Of a stretch of DNA of 43,449 nucleotides, positions 16,458 through 23,523 are shown in pieces. Position numbers and translations under genes: made by a program. Within the stretch, counting starts at the first letter, position 1, and the number at the start of each line of letters is the position of its first letter. The stretch spans positions 1-43,449 of the forward strand of contig CAKASQ030000021.1 in assembly GCA_916988195.3 (NCBI GenBank). Direction: 5' to 3'. The DNA comes from Oscillospiraceae bacterium. Its GTDB lineage: Bacteria; Bacillota; Clostridia; Oscillospirales; Oscillospiraceae. A model generated the notes under the pieces. The model had not been told where the DNA came from, did no database searches, and was given only the letters and a program-made list of their open reading frames with translations.

Positions 16458-16531
16458 TCCAAGAAAATTGGTCAGCTAAATAAGGAAGTAATCAAGGGCC
16501 AAATCAAGGAATTGGTCCGCAGCAGCGTGTC
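16455..16531 (+). pseudogene. 5' fragment of an IS256-type transposase gene
   Basis: Only the first 25 codons remain: MSKKIGQLNKEVIKGQIKEL then VRSSV, which I recognise as the N terminus of clostridial IS256-family (mutator-type) transposases of about 400 residues. After codon 25 the sequence switches to unrelated DNA belonging to the zinc-ribbon pseudogene on the opposite strand. All catalytic DDE residues are gone, so the element is dead. Confidence 0.7.
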
Positions 16532-17036
16532 CAACTCTCCGGTTCTGTATGATGAATCCTGCGGAAATTCTTTGGCGCAGTTTGGGCGGCACTGGTGCAG
16601 TTCTGGCAGCAATACTGGCGTTCTTCCCCTGCATAGACTGAAAAGTCTTCTCCGCACCACGCGCATACCTGCTGGCGGTGCGTTTCCTCCATGGCTCTGA
16701 GATAGCAGGCACAGCTGCAATACTTTTTCTGATCCGCGCGCAGCGCCTGCCCGCAGCATTCGCACCACAGGGGCTTTTCCTCCAAAGACGGATGGTAGTC
16801 CGTCCACCACTGGATACGGCAGGCGTCGCCGCAAAACCGACGCTGCGTGCCGGGTCCCCATTCCGGCTGAAAGTCTTTTCCTCATTCCGGGCATTCGTTG
16901 ACCGGCACGTCCGTGCAGTACCGCTTTGCATTGTTGTATCTCACCTGGCATTCACTGCTGCAGAATTTCTGCCGCGTGATATGCAGGTTGGAACAAAGCC
17001 CTTTCCACAGTTCAAACAGGCCAGTTCATTCGCCAT
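16532..17036 (-). pseudogene. zinc-ribbon protein pseudogene (frameshift and stop)
   Basis: Read on the minus strand from the ATG at 17036 (GAGGGG eight bases upstream), the frame encodes MANELACLNCGKGF and then needs a one-base shift near CISR to continue. It next reads RQKFCSSEC, then an in-frame TGA where the second Cys of a CPEC-type pair is expected. It then runs open through RRFCGDAC, PLWCECCGQAL, QVCAWCGEDF and QYCCQNC. Repeated CxxC/CxxxC pairs indicate several zinc ribbons, perhaps DNA-binding. The 3' end runs into the IS256 fragment at about 16531. Two lesions plus truncation mean it is not functional. Confidence 0.75.
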
Positions 17037-17105
17037 GAAGCCGTCCCCTCGTGTGTTTCTTCCATCTTACCACACTGGGAAAGGTTCAGAACTATTTGAC
17101 GCTTA

Positions 17106-17177
17106 CTTATGGGCTTCGCGGGTATCGCGGCAGAGCGGCGAGAGAAACGTCAACGCGTTCTAAATGCGGCTCAAATC
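17106..17177 (-). pseudogene. fragment of a paralogue of the small gene at 22707
   Basis: These 72 bases match, in inverse orientation, the segment near 22850-22921 that encodes DLSRIQNALTFLSPLCRDTR. The Gln codon has become TAG, and both ends of the gene are missing. It abuts the broken HTH gene to the right in the same head-to-head layout as the intact pair at 21600-22973. Confidence 0.75.
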
Positions 17178-17185
17178 GGCTGTGG

Positions 17186-17727
17186 AAAGGTTACACGCTC
17201 ATGTCCAACCACCATCTCCGCAACCATACGCTGTCTCTCAAGGCAAAGGGTCTGCTCTCGCAGATGCTGTCGCTGCCGGAGGATTGGGATTACACGCTGC
17301 AGGGGCTTGCGCAGATCAACTCCCTTCCGGTTTCCCGGAAACTCCCGTGCAGAAGCGAACGGAAGCGAAGGAATCGTTTGAACGCTACCGGGACTTGATC
17401 TTGGAGAATATTGACTACGACGTTCTGGCAAGTGATCCTCACGTTGACCGGGAGCAGCTTGACGAGATCGTCGAGCTGGTGCAGGAGACAGTTTGCAGCA
17501 CCCGCAGCCGAATCCGCGTTGCAGGCAATGACTACCCGACCGAGGTCGTGCGGTCGAAGCTGCTGAAGCTGAACAGCGAACATATCCGTTTCGTCATGGA
17601 CTGCCTGAAGCAAAACACAACACGGATTCGGAATATCCGGCAATATCTGCTGACCGCGCTGTTCAACGCGCCGAGTACGATGAGCAGCTATTACGCGGCA
17701 CTGGTTGCACATGATCTGGCAGCATAA
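17186..17727 (+). pseudogene. internally deleted copy of the HTH protein gene at 21600
   Basis: The 5' part encodes SNHHLRNHTLSLKAKGLLSQ through GLAQIN, matching residues 16-54 of the intact protein. It then jumps, with a frame change near 17320, to a segment starting SGFPETPVQKRTEAKESF that matches the C-terminal ~140 residues. The deleted part removes the end of the winged helix, the proline-rich repeat linker and the basic stretch. The C-terminal portion is closely similar to the intact copy (few substitutions by eye). The start is also lost, so a functional product is unlikely. Confidence 0.82.
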
Positions 17728-17753
17728 TGGCATCTGTGAGAATACTCACGGAT

Positions 17754-18590
17754 TTAGCGTTTCAACGTAATGTTCAACCAGCTCTTGACACAATCCAGCC
17801 ATATGTGGTCGTATTGATGCGTCTCTCCGGCGTTGTGGCTCGTTTGCCGGTCGCTTGTTGAAAGCCCGTGTTCTCCCTGCGGGAAAACATGGAGCTCAAA
17901 CGGAACATGATTCGCTGCAAGTGCTTGCGCATATAGCAGGCTGTTCATCACCGGGACGCATTCATCTTCCGCAGTATGCCATAAAAAGGTTGGCGGCGTA
18001 TCTGCGCGAACGTGCTTCTCACAAGAAAATAGATAAAGCTTCTCTGGTGAACAATGCGCTTTTCCTGTTAACGCAGTCATACTGATCTGGTGCGTCCATT
18101 TGGGATCTGCCGTGATCACCGGATAACCTAGGACTGTCGCTTGCACCGGCTTGCTGTTCGGAATTACTGTACGAATCGCGCTGGAATCATATGACGTTGC
18201 GTACTGCGCGGCAAGATGTCCACCTGCTGAAAAACCCATAAGCGTAATTCGCCCCGTGTCACAATGCCATGTATCTGCGTTTTGATTGATCAGTTCTATC
18301 AGGGCTGCCACCTCGCACTGTTGTGCCGGATAGTGATGCGGTGCAACAGAGTACAACAGGACAAACACGTTGAATCCTTCCGGCAGGAAGTGAAACGCGA
18401 TCGGCTCGGCCTCCCGCTGACTGCAAAACTCATAGGCTCCGCCGGGGCAAACGATCAGGCAAGGATGCTGCTCATCATCGCGTCCCATTTCCGTTAAATT
18501 ATCCGGAAGATATACCTTAACAAGCGGATCGCCGCTTTGAGTCCCAAGGTTCGGAAAAAATTGCTTTAAATGTAGAAGCTCATATTTCAT
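17754..18590 (-). CDS. alpha/beta hydrolase, acetyl-esterase-like
   Basis: A 278-residue cytoplasmic serine hydrolase of the BD-FAE/acetyl xylan esterase-like group. The oxyanion motif is CPGGAY (residues 48-53), the nucleophile is Ser121 in GFSAGG, the acid is probably Asp209 (AEDECVP) and the base His241 (GEHGL). Family members remove acetyl or other acyl groups from carbohydrates. AAGGGA stands upstream of the ATG at 18590. It is 12 bases after nagA and so belongs to the amino-sugar operon, where it could deacetylate imported sugars. Confidence 0.88.
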   Translation of the reverse strand: MKYELLHLKQFFPNLGTQSGDPLVKVYLPDNLTEMGRDDEQHPCLIVCPGGAYEFCSQREAEPIAFHFLPEGFNVFVLLYSVAPHHYPAQQCEVAALIELINQNADTWHCDTGRITLMGFSAGGHLAAQYATSYDSSAIRTVIPNSKPVQATVLGYPVITADPKWTHQISMTALTGKAHCSPEKLYLFSCEKHVRADTPPTFLWHTAEDECVPVMNSLLYAQALAANHVPFELHVFPQGEHGLSTSDRQTSHNAGETHQYDHIWLDCVKSWLNITLKR

Positions 18591-18602
18591 GCGGCATTCC
18601 CT

Positions 18603-19730
18603 TTATTCACAAATCTGTTTTCCACCCATAAACACCATGACAAGGCTCAGCTCCTCGTCGCAAACAACGAAGTCAGCCAGCTTGCCGGATTCGATGGAGC
18701 CGATCTCTTTCTCGCGTCCGATCTCTCGCGCGGGAATGAGCGTCGCGGAGAGAATGGCTTGCTCTTTCGGAATGCCAAATTCGACCGCTTTACGCATACA
18801 ATCATAGAGATTTGTCGCGGAGCCTGCGAGTGTGCCGTCCGCGAGCTTCGCCACGCCGCCATACAGGAACACGTCCTGTCCGCCGAGGGTGTACTGCCCG
18901 TTCGGCATCCCACAGCAGCGCAGCGCGTCGGAAACGAGGCAGATGCGTCCCGGAAACAGCTTGAACGCCATGCGCACCGCGCTCGGGTGGATATGCTGCC
19001 CGTCGCAGATCAGCTCCGCGACGACGTTTTCACGTTCGCTGCCCGCGCCGATTGGACCGGGCTTGCGGTGGTGGATGCCGGGCATGGCGTTATACAGGTG
19101 CGTCAGATGGGACGCGCCCGCGTCAAAGACCGCGCTGGCTTCTTCGTAGGTGCAATCGGTGTGCGCGATGGAGACGGTGCAGAGCTTGGACGCTTTTTCG
19201 GCAAATTCCACCGCACCGGGCAGTTCCGCAGCGATGTCCGCGATGCGGAGAATACCCTCAGAAGCGTCATAAAGCCGTTGGAACGCGGCAAAATCCGGCT
19301 TTCTCAGGTACGCGCCGTTCTGCGCGCCTTTTTTCTTTTCGGAGAAGAACGGCCCCTCCATCTGGATGCCCATCAGCCGGGCGCAGCCCTCCGGCTGCTC
19401 GTTTCTGAGCCGGACTGCCGTCTTGTACGCCGCCTCCAGCACGTCATACGGCAGCGTCATGGACGCTGGCGCGAAGCTCGTCACGCCGTTTTGCGCGAGA
19501 TAGCGCGCCATTTTGACAAGGCCGTCATAGTCACCGTCCGAAAAGTCCGCGCCGGAGTTGCCGTGATTGTGGACGTCCACAAGACCCGGAATGACATACT
19601 GGTTTTCCAGATCGATGCCGTCCTCCGCAGGGACGGTGGTCAAAATTTCAGCGAATCTTCCGTTTTCCACGCGGAAGGAGCCGTATTGGAACTGACCGTT
19701 GACGAAGATATTGGCATTCTTAAAAAGCAT
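18603..19730 (-). CDS. nagA: N-acetylglucosamine-6-phosphate deacetylase
   Basis: A 375-residue amidohydrolase that removes acetate from GlcNAc-6-phosphate, yielding glucosamine-6-phosphate for NagB. Motifs fit: DVHNHG (metal-site HxH), QMEGPF (metal-binding Glu), SIAHTD and THLYNAM (metal His residues), CDGQHIHP (substrate) and LVSDAL (catalytic Asp). The start is the ATG at 19730, with GGGGAGG six bases upstream. It follows the integrase-NagB chimera by one base, the remains of a nagB-nagA operon. The gene itself appears intact, but its partner NagB is damaged here, so the pathway may depend on another NagB elsewhere. Confidence 0.93.
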   Translation of the reverse strand: MLFKNANIFVNGQFQYGSFRVENGRFAEILTTVPAEDGIDLENQYVIPGLVDVHNHGNSGADFSDGDYDGLVKMARYLAQNGVTSFAPASMTLPYDVLEAAYKTAVRLRNEQPEGCARLMGIQMEGPFFSEKKKGAQNGAYLRKPDFAAFQRLYDASEGILRIADIAAELPGAVEFAEKASKLCTVSIAHTDCTYEEASAVFDAGASHLTHLYNAMPGIHHRKPGPIGAGSERENVVAELICDGQHIHPSAVRMAFKLFPGRICLVSDALRCCGMPNGQYTLGGQDVFLYGGVAKLADGTLAGSATNLYDCMRKAVEFGIPKEQAILSATLIPAREIGREKEIGSIESGKLADFVVCDEELSLVMVFMGGKQICE

Positions 19731-19731
19731 A

Positions 19732-20721
19732 TCATGCCTCCCCAAACCTTGCCGCCGCTTCGTCGCAGATAACAGTCACGTCGGGATGGAACTGCAGAAT
19801 GGAGCCGGGAACCTCGGGCTTGACCGATCCGAAGAAGACCTGATGGAGGATCTCCGCCTTATCTGCACCGGTGACGATCATTAAGATTTTCCGCGCGGAC
19901 ATGACCGTGCCGATGCCCATCGTGATGGCGGAGGTCGGAACGTCTTCCAGTGAATCAAAGAAGCGTTTATTCGCCTCGCGCGTCATTTCAGTGAGCTTTA
20001 CCTCATGCGTCATGACCGGGAAATGGTCGCAGGGTTCGTTAAAGCCGATATGCCCGTCGTGGCCGAGACCGAGCAGCTGAATGTCCACGCCGCCCCAGTC
20101 CTCGATCTGATGCTCATAAGCTTCGCACATGGCAGGAATGTCGGCGGCCAAACCGTCCGGGACGATGGTATGCTCCACTGGCTGATTCCCTGACTGTGGA
20201 GCCTGAGAATCTGACGATAGCCCAGTAGGTGAGCAACTCACCAGATAGCCATTTCCCAGTGCATAGCGTATGGAGCTTTTCATGACAACTATAATATCTG
20301 ACACACTCTTGGGTGAAAGCCCTCCATTTCCGTCCAGTCTTCCGTTTTGAAGAAGATAATCAATGCATTCTTCAAGGAGAACGGTGCTTATTTCGCTGAT
20401 TGGATAGCTCCCCAGGAGTGGTTGTATGTGACGCGCAACAAGATGATTGTATCTCGAGAAAGTTGACTCCTTCACACGGTTTTTAGAAGAAAGCAGCCAC
20501 GCTTTTAGAACCTCGTCATACAAAGCAGATTGAGTCGCTTGACTGCTGGATGCCCGAATTGGAGTAGATGCGTTTTCTTTCAGTTTTGCTTTCGTTTCAG
20601 AATAACTTTTCCCATAGATATAACCGTACTGTATCTTTCCGTGCAGTGTACGACATTTAACATAGCGGCCTTCCCAACGCCCATCTTTTCTCTTGTAGAT
20701 ATTCTCGCCTCTTTTTGACAT
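19732..20721 (-). pseudogene. chimeric ORF: tyrosine-integrase N terminus fused in frame to NagB C terminus
   Basis: A single open frame of 329 residues. Residues 1 to about 170 match the N-terminal arm-binding and SAM-like core-binding domains of clostridial tyrosine recombinases (MSKRGENIYKRKDGRW, then a segment ending SIRYALGNGYL). From about residue 186 (TIVPDGLAADIPAM) to the end it is glucosamine-6-phosphate deaminase, with LGLGHDGHIGFNEP holding the Asp/His/Glu of the active site. The integrase lacks its whole catalytic domain (Arg, HxxR, Tyr). NagB lacks its first ~110 residues, including the phosphate loop and the catalytic Asp72 equivalent. Neither activity is expected. AGGAG precedes the ATG at 20721, so the chimera may still be translated and couple to nagA. 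Confidence 0.85.
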
Positions 20722-20867
20722 TTACGACAGCTCCTTTCGTGCCGATCGTCGACGGCGAAATTGACGGCGCATGGCTGCGAAGTACACTCATTTCGTGCGC
20801 AAAACAGGTCTCAGCTGGAACATTAATACAGATTTTCCCGTTATTTTGACTTTTTGCCTTCGTCACC

Positions 20868-20896
20868 TTGACGAAAACGACCGGAATTTGTATAAT
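20868..20896 (+). promoter_or_regulatory. strong promoter of a short transcription unit
   Basis: TTGACG (20868-20873), 17-base spacer, TATAAT (20891-20896). Near consensus, divergent from the integrase fragment and pointing towards a terminator only about 65 bases further on. Confidence 0.8.
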
Positions 20897-20902
20897 TATA
20901 TT

Positions 20903-20994
20903 TGTATCTGTTGCCGAAAATGAGTGTCTTCAAGGAACCTACTTCACGAAAACCAAGCCGCTAACTGCTCCGAACAAGGGGCAGTTTATTTTTT
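20903..20994 (+). ncRNA. candidate small RNA or attenuated leader (~92 nt)
   Basis: A near-consensus promoter and an intrinsic terminator bracket about 92 bases with no ordinary gene. The terminator stem is AACTGCTCC (20963-20971) with GGGGCAGTT (20978-20986), followed by a T-rich run to 20994. A 14-codon frame, MSVFKEPTSRKPSR (20920-20964), sits inside and ends at the base of the terminator stem, but it has no clear ribosome site. Either a stand-alone small RNA of the element or a leader that attenuates the downstream XRE gene would fit. Confidence 0.5.
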
Positions 20995-21059
20995 GCGACT
21001 TGCCTTTCTTTATTCCTTAGGTCGCAAAACCTACACATCATTTTATTATAACATCTACA

Positions 21060-21129
21060 AACCCATATATCAAGAAAACATACATCTATATTCCAATACG
21101 ATTAAATGGGTTATGGGTTAAAATATAAT
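21060..21129 (+). promoter_or_regulatory. operator-like repeats upstream of the XRE gene
   Basis: AACCCATA (21060-21067) is inverted relative to TATGGGTT (21112-21119), and a further near copy, AATGGGTT, lies at 21105-21112. A TATAAT box is at 21124-21129, only about six bases before the ribosome site, so the true -10 may be further upstream. The pattern suits autoregulation by the XRE protein. Confidence 0.4.
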
Positions 21130-21145
21130 ATATGGAGGTGAAGTA

Positions 21146-21454
21146 ATGACAGACAAGGAGTTTTCCCTGAGACTGGCCAAATTGAGAACGCAAAAGGGCG
21201 TTTCGGCTCGTGACATGAGCCTTTCAATGGGTCAGAATCCGGGTTATATCAACAACATTGAGACCGGGAAGTCTATGCCTTCGTTAAGCGGCTTCTTCTA
21301 CATCTGCGATTATCTTGATATAACCGCAAGGGACTTCTTTGACAATGGGAATGAATATCCCGAACAGCTCCGTGCCGTTTTTCAGGATATGCAGAAATTA
21401 AGTCCTGAACAGATACAGAATATTCATGCCATCGTAAAGGGGTTGCTCCGATAG
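21146..21454 (+). CDS. XRE-family transcriptional regulator
   Basis: A 102-residue protein with one Cro/C1-type helix-turn-helix: SLRLAKLRTQKGVSARDMSL then SMGQNPGYINNIETGKSMPS (roughly residues 7-46). A C-terminal helical tail follows (PEQLRAVFQDMQKLSPEQI). GGAGGTGAAGTA precedes the ATG. Proteins like this control gene expression of integrated elements. It lies beside the integrase remnant and the possible small RNA, fitting a leftover control region of an element. No membrane segment or extra domain is present. Confidence 0.9.
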   Translation: MTDKEFSLRLAKLRTQKGVSARDMSLSMGQNPGYINNIETGKSMPSLSGFFYICDYLDITARDFFDNGNEYPEQLRAVFQDMQKLSPEQIQNIHAIVKGLLR

Positions 21455-21599
21455 GCACACGCCATTCTGTCACCGATACAGCCGAAGGATCACGAAATCC
21501 GCACAGCCATGTCAGCCTTGTTTTTTGCTCGGACGGCTGGTTTCTATGCTACCGGTAAGCCGCTGTACAAGTGCGAGTTCTGTTCTTCTTTGAAGTCAT
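21455..21599. other. intergenic stretch, no gene recognised
   Basis: These bases lie between two converging genes. I see no convincing frame, hairpin or repeat. Confidence 0.4.
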
Positions 21600-22496
21600 C
21601 TACGCTGCACCTGCCATATCGTGTGCGACCAGTGCCGCGTAATAGCTGTTCATCGTGCTCGGCGCGTTGAACAGCATTGCCAGCAGATATTGCCGGATAT
21701 TCCGAATCCTCGTTGTATTCTGCTTCAAGCAGTCCATGACGAAACGGATGTGCTCACTGTTCAGCTTCAGCAGCTTCGACCGCACGACCTCGGTCGGGTA
21801 GTCATTGCCTGCAACGCGGATTTGGCTGCGGGTGCTGCAAACCGTCTCCTGTAGCAGATCGACAATCTCGTCAAGCTGCTCGCGGTCGACGTGCGGATCG
21901 CTTGCCAGAACATCGTAGTCGATGTTCTCCAGAATCAATTCCCGATAGCTTTCAAACGATTCCTTCGTTTCCGTTCGCTTCTGCGTGGGAGCGTCCGGAA
22001 AACCGGAAGGGAAAGGAATTGAATCGGTAATTGATAAGTCTGTACTTTGTCTTTTTCTTTTCTTAGTACTCTTAGTATTTAATTGCATTGGATTTTCCAA
22101 CGTAGGTTTCTCCAACATAGGCTTTTCCAATGTTGGGTTATCCAACGCAGGCTTTTCCTGCGCAGGCTTTTCCTGCGTAGGTTCTTCCGGCGTTGGCTCC
22201 GTGTGCGGCTGCTCATAGATCGTGTAGACAGTCCCTCGCAGGCAGCCGCGCTCGTCACGCTCCCGGCTGCGCTTGATGTAACCGGCACGTTCCAGCTCGC
22301 GCACAGCTTCGCGGATGGCGTCGATGCTCTCTTTGTTGATCTGTGCGAGACCTTGCAGCGTATAGTCCCAATCCTCCGGCAGCGACAGCATCTGCGAGAG
22401 CAGACCCTTTGCCTTGAGGGACAGCGTATGGTTGCGGAGATGGTGGTTGGACGTGACCGTGTAACCCTTGCTTTTCTCGACACGGAATACAGACAT
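21600..22496 (-). CDS. winged-helix protein with DUF6017-like C terminus, mobile-element type
   Basis: About 298 residues. The N-terminal ~95 residues form a winged helix of the replication-initiator/primosomal type (HTLSLKAKGLLSQMLSLPED, then SIDAIREAVRELERAGYIKR). Residues 101-140 are eight proline-containing five-residue repeats and a basic stretch follows. The C-terminal ~140 residues match the DUF6017-like domain found in such proteins of clostridial conjugative elements. AAGGAGGT stands before the ATG at 22496; an upstream ATG at 22568 lies within the leader hairpin and is unlikely. It is divergent from the small gene at 22707. A degraded inverted copy of the pair lies at 17.1-17.7 kb. 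DNA-binding is likely; its role is unknown. Confidence 0.82.
   Translation of the reverse strand: MSVFRVEKSKGYTVTSNHHLRNHTLSLKAKGLLSQMLSLPEDWDYTLQGLAQINKESIDAIREAVRELERAGYIKRSRERDERGCLRGTVYTIYEQPHTEPTPEEPTQEKPAQEKPALDNPTLEKPMLEKPTLENPMQLNTKSTKKRKRQSTDLSITDSIPFPSGFPDAPTQKRTETKESFESYRELILENIDYDVLASDPHVDREQLDEIVDLLQETVCSTRSQIRVAGNDYPTEVVRSKLLKLNSEHIRFVMDCLKQNTTRIRNIRQYLLAMLFNAPSTMNSYYAALVAHDMAGAA
22077..22196 (-). repeat. 15-bp coding tandem repeats (Pro-rich linker)
   Basis: Eight consecutive 15-base units encode the five-residue blocks PTPEE, PTQEK, PAQEK, PALDN, PTLEK, PMLEK, PTLEN, PMQLN. They link the winged helix to the C-terminal domain. Such arrays vary in number by slippage, which would keep the frame. 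The damaged copy at 17 kb lacks the block entirely. Confidence 0.85.
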
Positions 22497-22532
22497 TTTT
22501 GTGACCTCCTTCGTCTCAGGTTTCAAATTTAA

Positions 22533-22588
22533 GAAAAGAAAAAAGCGGCGTTTCAACCCTCTTTTCACGAGAGAGCGAAACGCCGCTT
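22533..22588 (-). terminator. leader hairpin with T-run before the winged-helix gene
   Basis: AAGCGGCGTTTC (22543-22554) pairs perfectly with GAAACGCCGCTT (22577-22588) and is followed on the minus strand by TTTTTTCTTTTC. It lies just upstream of the winged-helix start. It therefore either stops read-through into that gene or acts as an attenuator in its leader. Confidence 0.7.
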
Positions 22589-22706
22589 CATTTTGTATCT
22601 TGGTTTGTATTTCAATATTTCGTCAGATTGCGAATAGACCGGTACAGTATCTTGTGGTATGATGCCAGCGTTTGTTGTTTGAGCTTTGCAGAGGAGGGCA
22701 ATCACC

Positions 22707-22973
22707 ATGCAGTACACCGATAACGAAGCCGCATTGATCGGCGGCCTGATTTCAAACTATTTCTTCCAGCCGTCCGTGGACGCAAAGCTCCGCGAATCCT
22801 ATCGCCGGGTGCTGCGCCATCTGCATGAGAACACACTCTCTGCGTCTGATTTGAGCCGCATTCAGAACGCGCTGACGTTTCTCTCGCCGCTCTGCCGCGA
22901 TACCCGCGAAGCCCACAAAGACATGATGGGCGTGACATTAAAAACCGATGCTCTGCTGAGATCCAGCAGATAA
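22707..22973 (+). CDS. small helical conserved protein of mobile-element type
   Basis: An 88-residue protein beginning MQYTDNEAALIGGLI, with AGGAGGGC upstream of the ATG at 22707. It is mainly alpha-helical by composition, soluble and without Cys pairs for metal binding. I do not recognise a named family. It is divergent from the winged-helix gene and followed by a good terminator. A 72-base fragment of a paralogue, with a nonsense codon, persists at 17106-17177 next to the broken winged-helix copy. The two genes therefore travel as a module. Confidence 0.72.
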   Translation: MQYTDNEAALIGGLISNYFFQPSVDAKLRESYRRVLRHLHENTLSASDLSRIQNALTFLSPLCRDTREAHKDMMGVTLKTDALLRSSR

Positions 22974-22978
22974 ACGGC

Positions 22979-23005
22979 CACCCGCTGCGTTGCAGCGGGT
23001 GTTTT
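22979..23005 (+). terminator. terminator after the small helical-protein gene
   Basis: CACCCGCTGC and GCAGCGGGTG form a perfect 10-bp stem with a 3-base loop, followed by TTTT. The stretch 23006-23190 beyond it holds no recognisable gene and probably includes the right edge of the mobile-element debris. Confidence 0.85.
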
Positions 23006-23188
23006 GCTTTCTCGCGTCCCAGCATCGCCAATACGCCGTGTTTTCGTCCTGGAGTGGGATGGGGCTTGCCTGCGGTTTTAACGTCTGAAACGTCGCACAG
23101 TTGGCTAACGCGCTGGCATCTGTGCTTGGAGTGCGCATTCGGCAACACCAACAAAAACGCCGGTCAAAATTCTACATTTTGCCGAGAG

Positions 23189-23230
23189 CAAAAAAGAGCC
23201 GCTTTCCCGAAAAATTCCCGGAAAAGCGGC
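23189..23230 (-). terminator. second hairpin downstream of tRNA-Val
   Basis: GCCGCTTTCCCG pairs with CCCGGAAAAGCGGC, with a small mismatch. On the minus strand it is followed by CTCTTTTTTG. It would back up the terminator at 23322-23355. Confidence 0.6.
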
Positions 23231-23321
23231 CCAAAATCGCGTGGGTAAAGGTTCAAGTCCACTGATTTTGCCAAAACCCTTTTTGATATCTTTTTTTCCA
23301 ACTTCAAAAAATGGGCGCAAA

Positions 23322-23355
23322 AAAACCCGGAAGCCGTTGAAACTTCTGGGTTTTT
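23322..23355 (-). terminator. terminator of tRNA-Val
   Basis: AAAAACCCGGAAG pairs with CTTCTGGGTTTTT (one G-T pair) around an 8-base loop. On the minus strand the stem runs into a T-rich tract. It lies 31 bases after the tRNA 3' end. Confidence 0.8.
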
Positions 23356-23385
23356 CGCGTAGATATCTTTTTTGGTTCTACTAGA

Positions 23386-23462
23386 TGGTGGACAGTACAG
23401 GACTCGAACCTGTGACCCCATGCACGTCAAGCATGTGCTCATACCAGCTGAGCTAACTGTCC
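23386..23462 (-). tRNA. tRNA-Val (anticodon GAC)
   Basis: A full cloverleaf reads on the minus strand. The acceptor stem is GGACAGT with ACTGTCC, with an encoded CCA end. The D arm opens with GCTC. The anticodon stem CATGC/GCATG has loop TTGACGT, giving anticodon GAC. The T arm is ACAGG-TTCGAGT-CCTGT. No duplicated 3' end was found nearby, so use as an element attachment site is not shown. Confidence 0.96.
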
Positions 23463-23523
23463 ATCGCGGGAGTTATTATACAAAAGCTCCCGGCATTTGT
23501 CAAGGACATTTTTTCGTTTTGCC

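Noticed and set aside
16532-17036. In-frame TGA at a conserved Cys position of the zinc-ribbon gene, suggesting selenocysteine
   Set aside because: The same frame also has a one-base shift upstream and a truncated 3' end, and no SECIS-like hairpin was evident, so decay explains it better.
20657-20866. Small minus-strand frame upstream of and overlapping the integrase remnant
   Set aside because: It overlaps the integrase start in another frame and has no family resemblance; possibly only leader sequence.
22077-22196. Short regular repeats considered as a CRISPR array
   Set aside because: Units are 15 bases without spacers and encode an in-frame Pro-rich linker.
23240-23270. tRNA-like 3' end (GGTTCAAGTCC followed by a TTTTGCCA end) as an element attachment site
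   Set aside because: The T-stem does not pair, and no matching acceptor or intact copy is present in the window.
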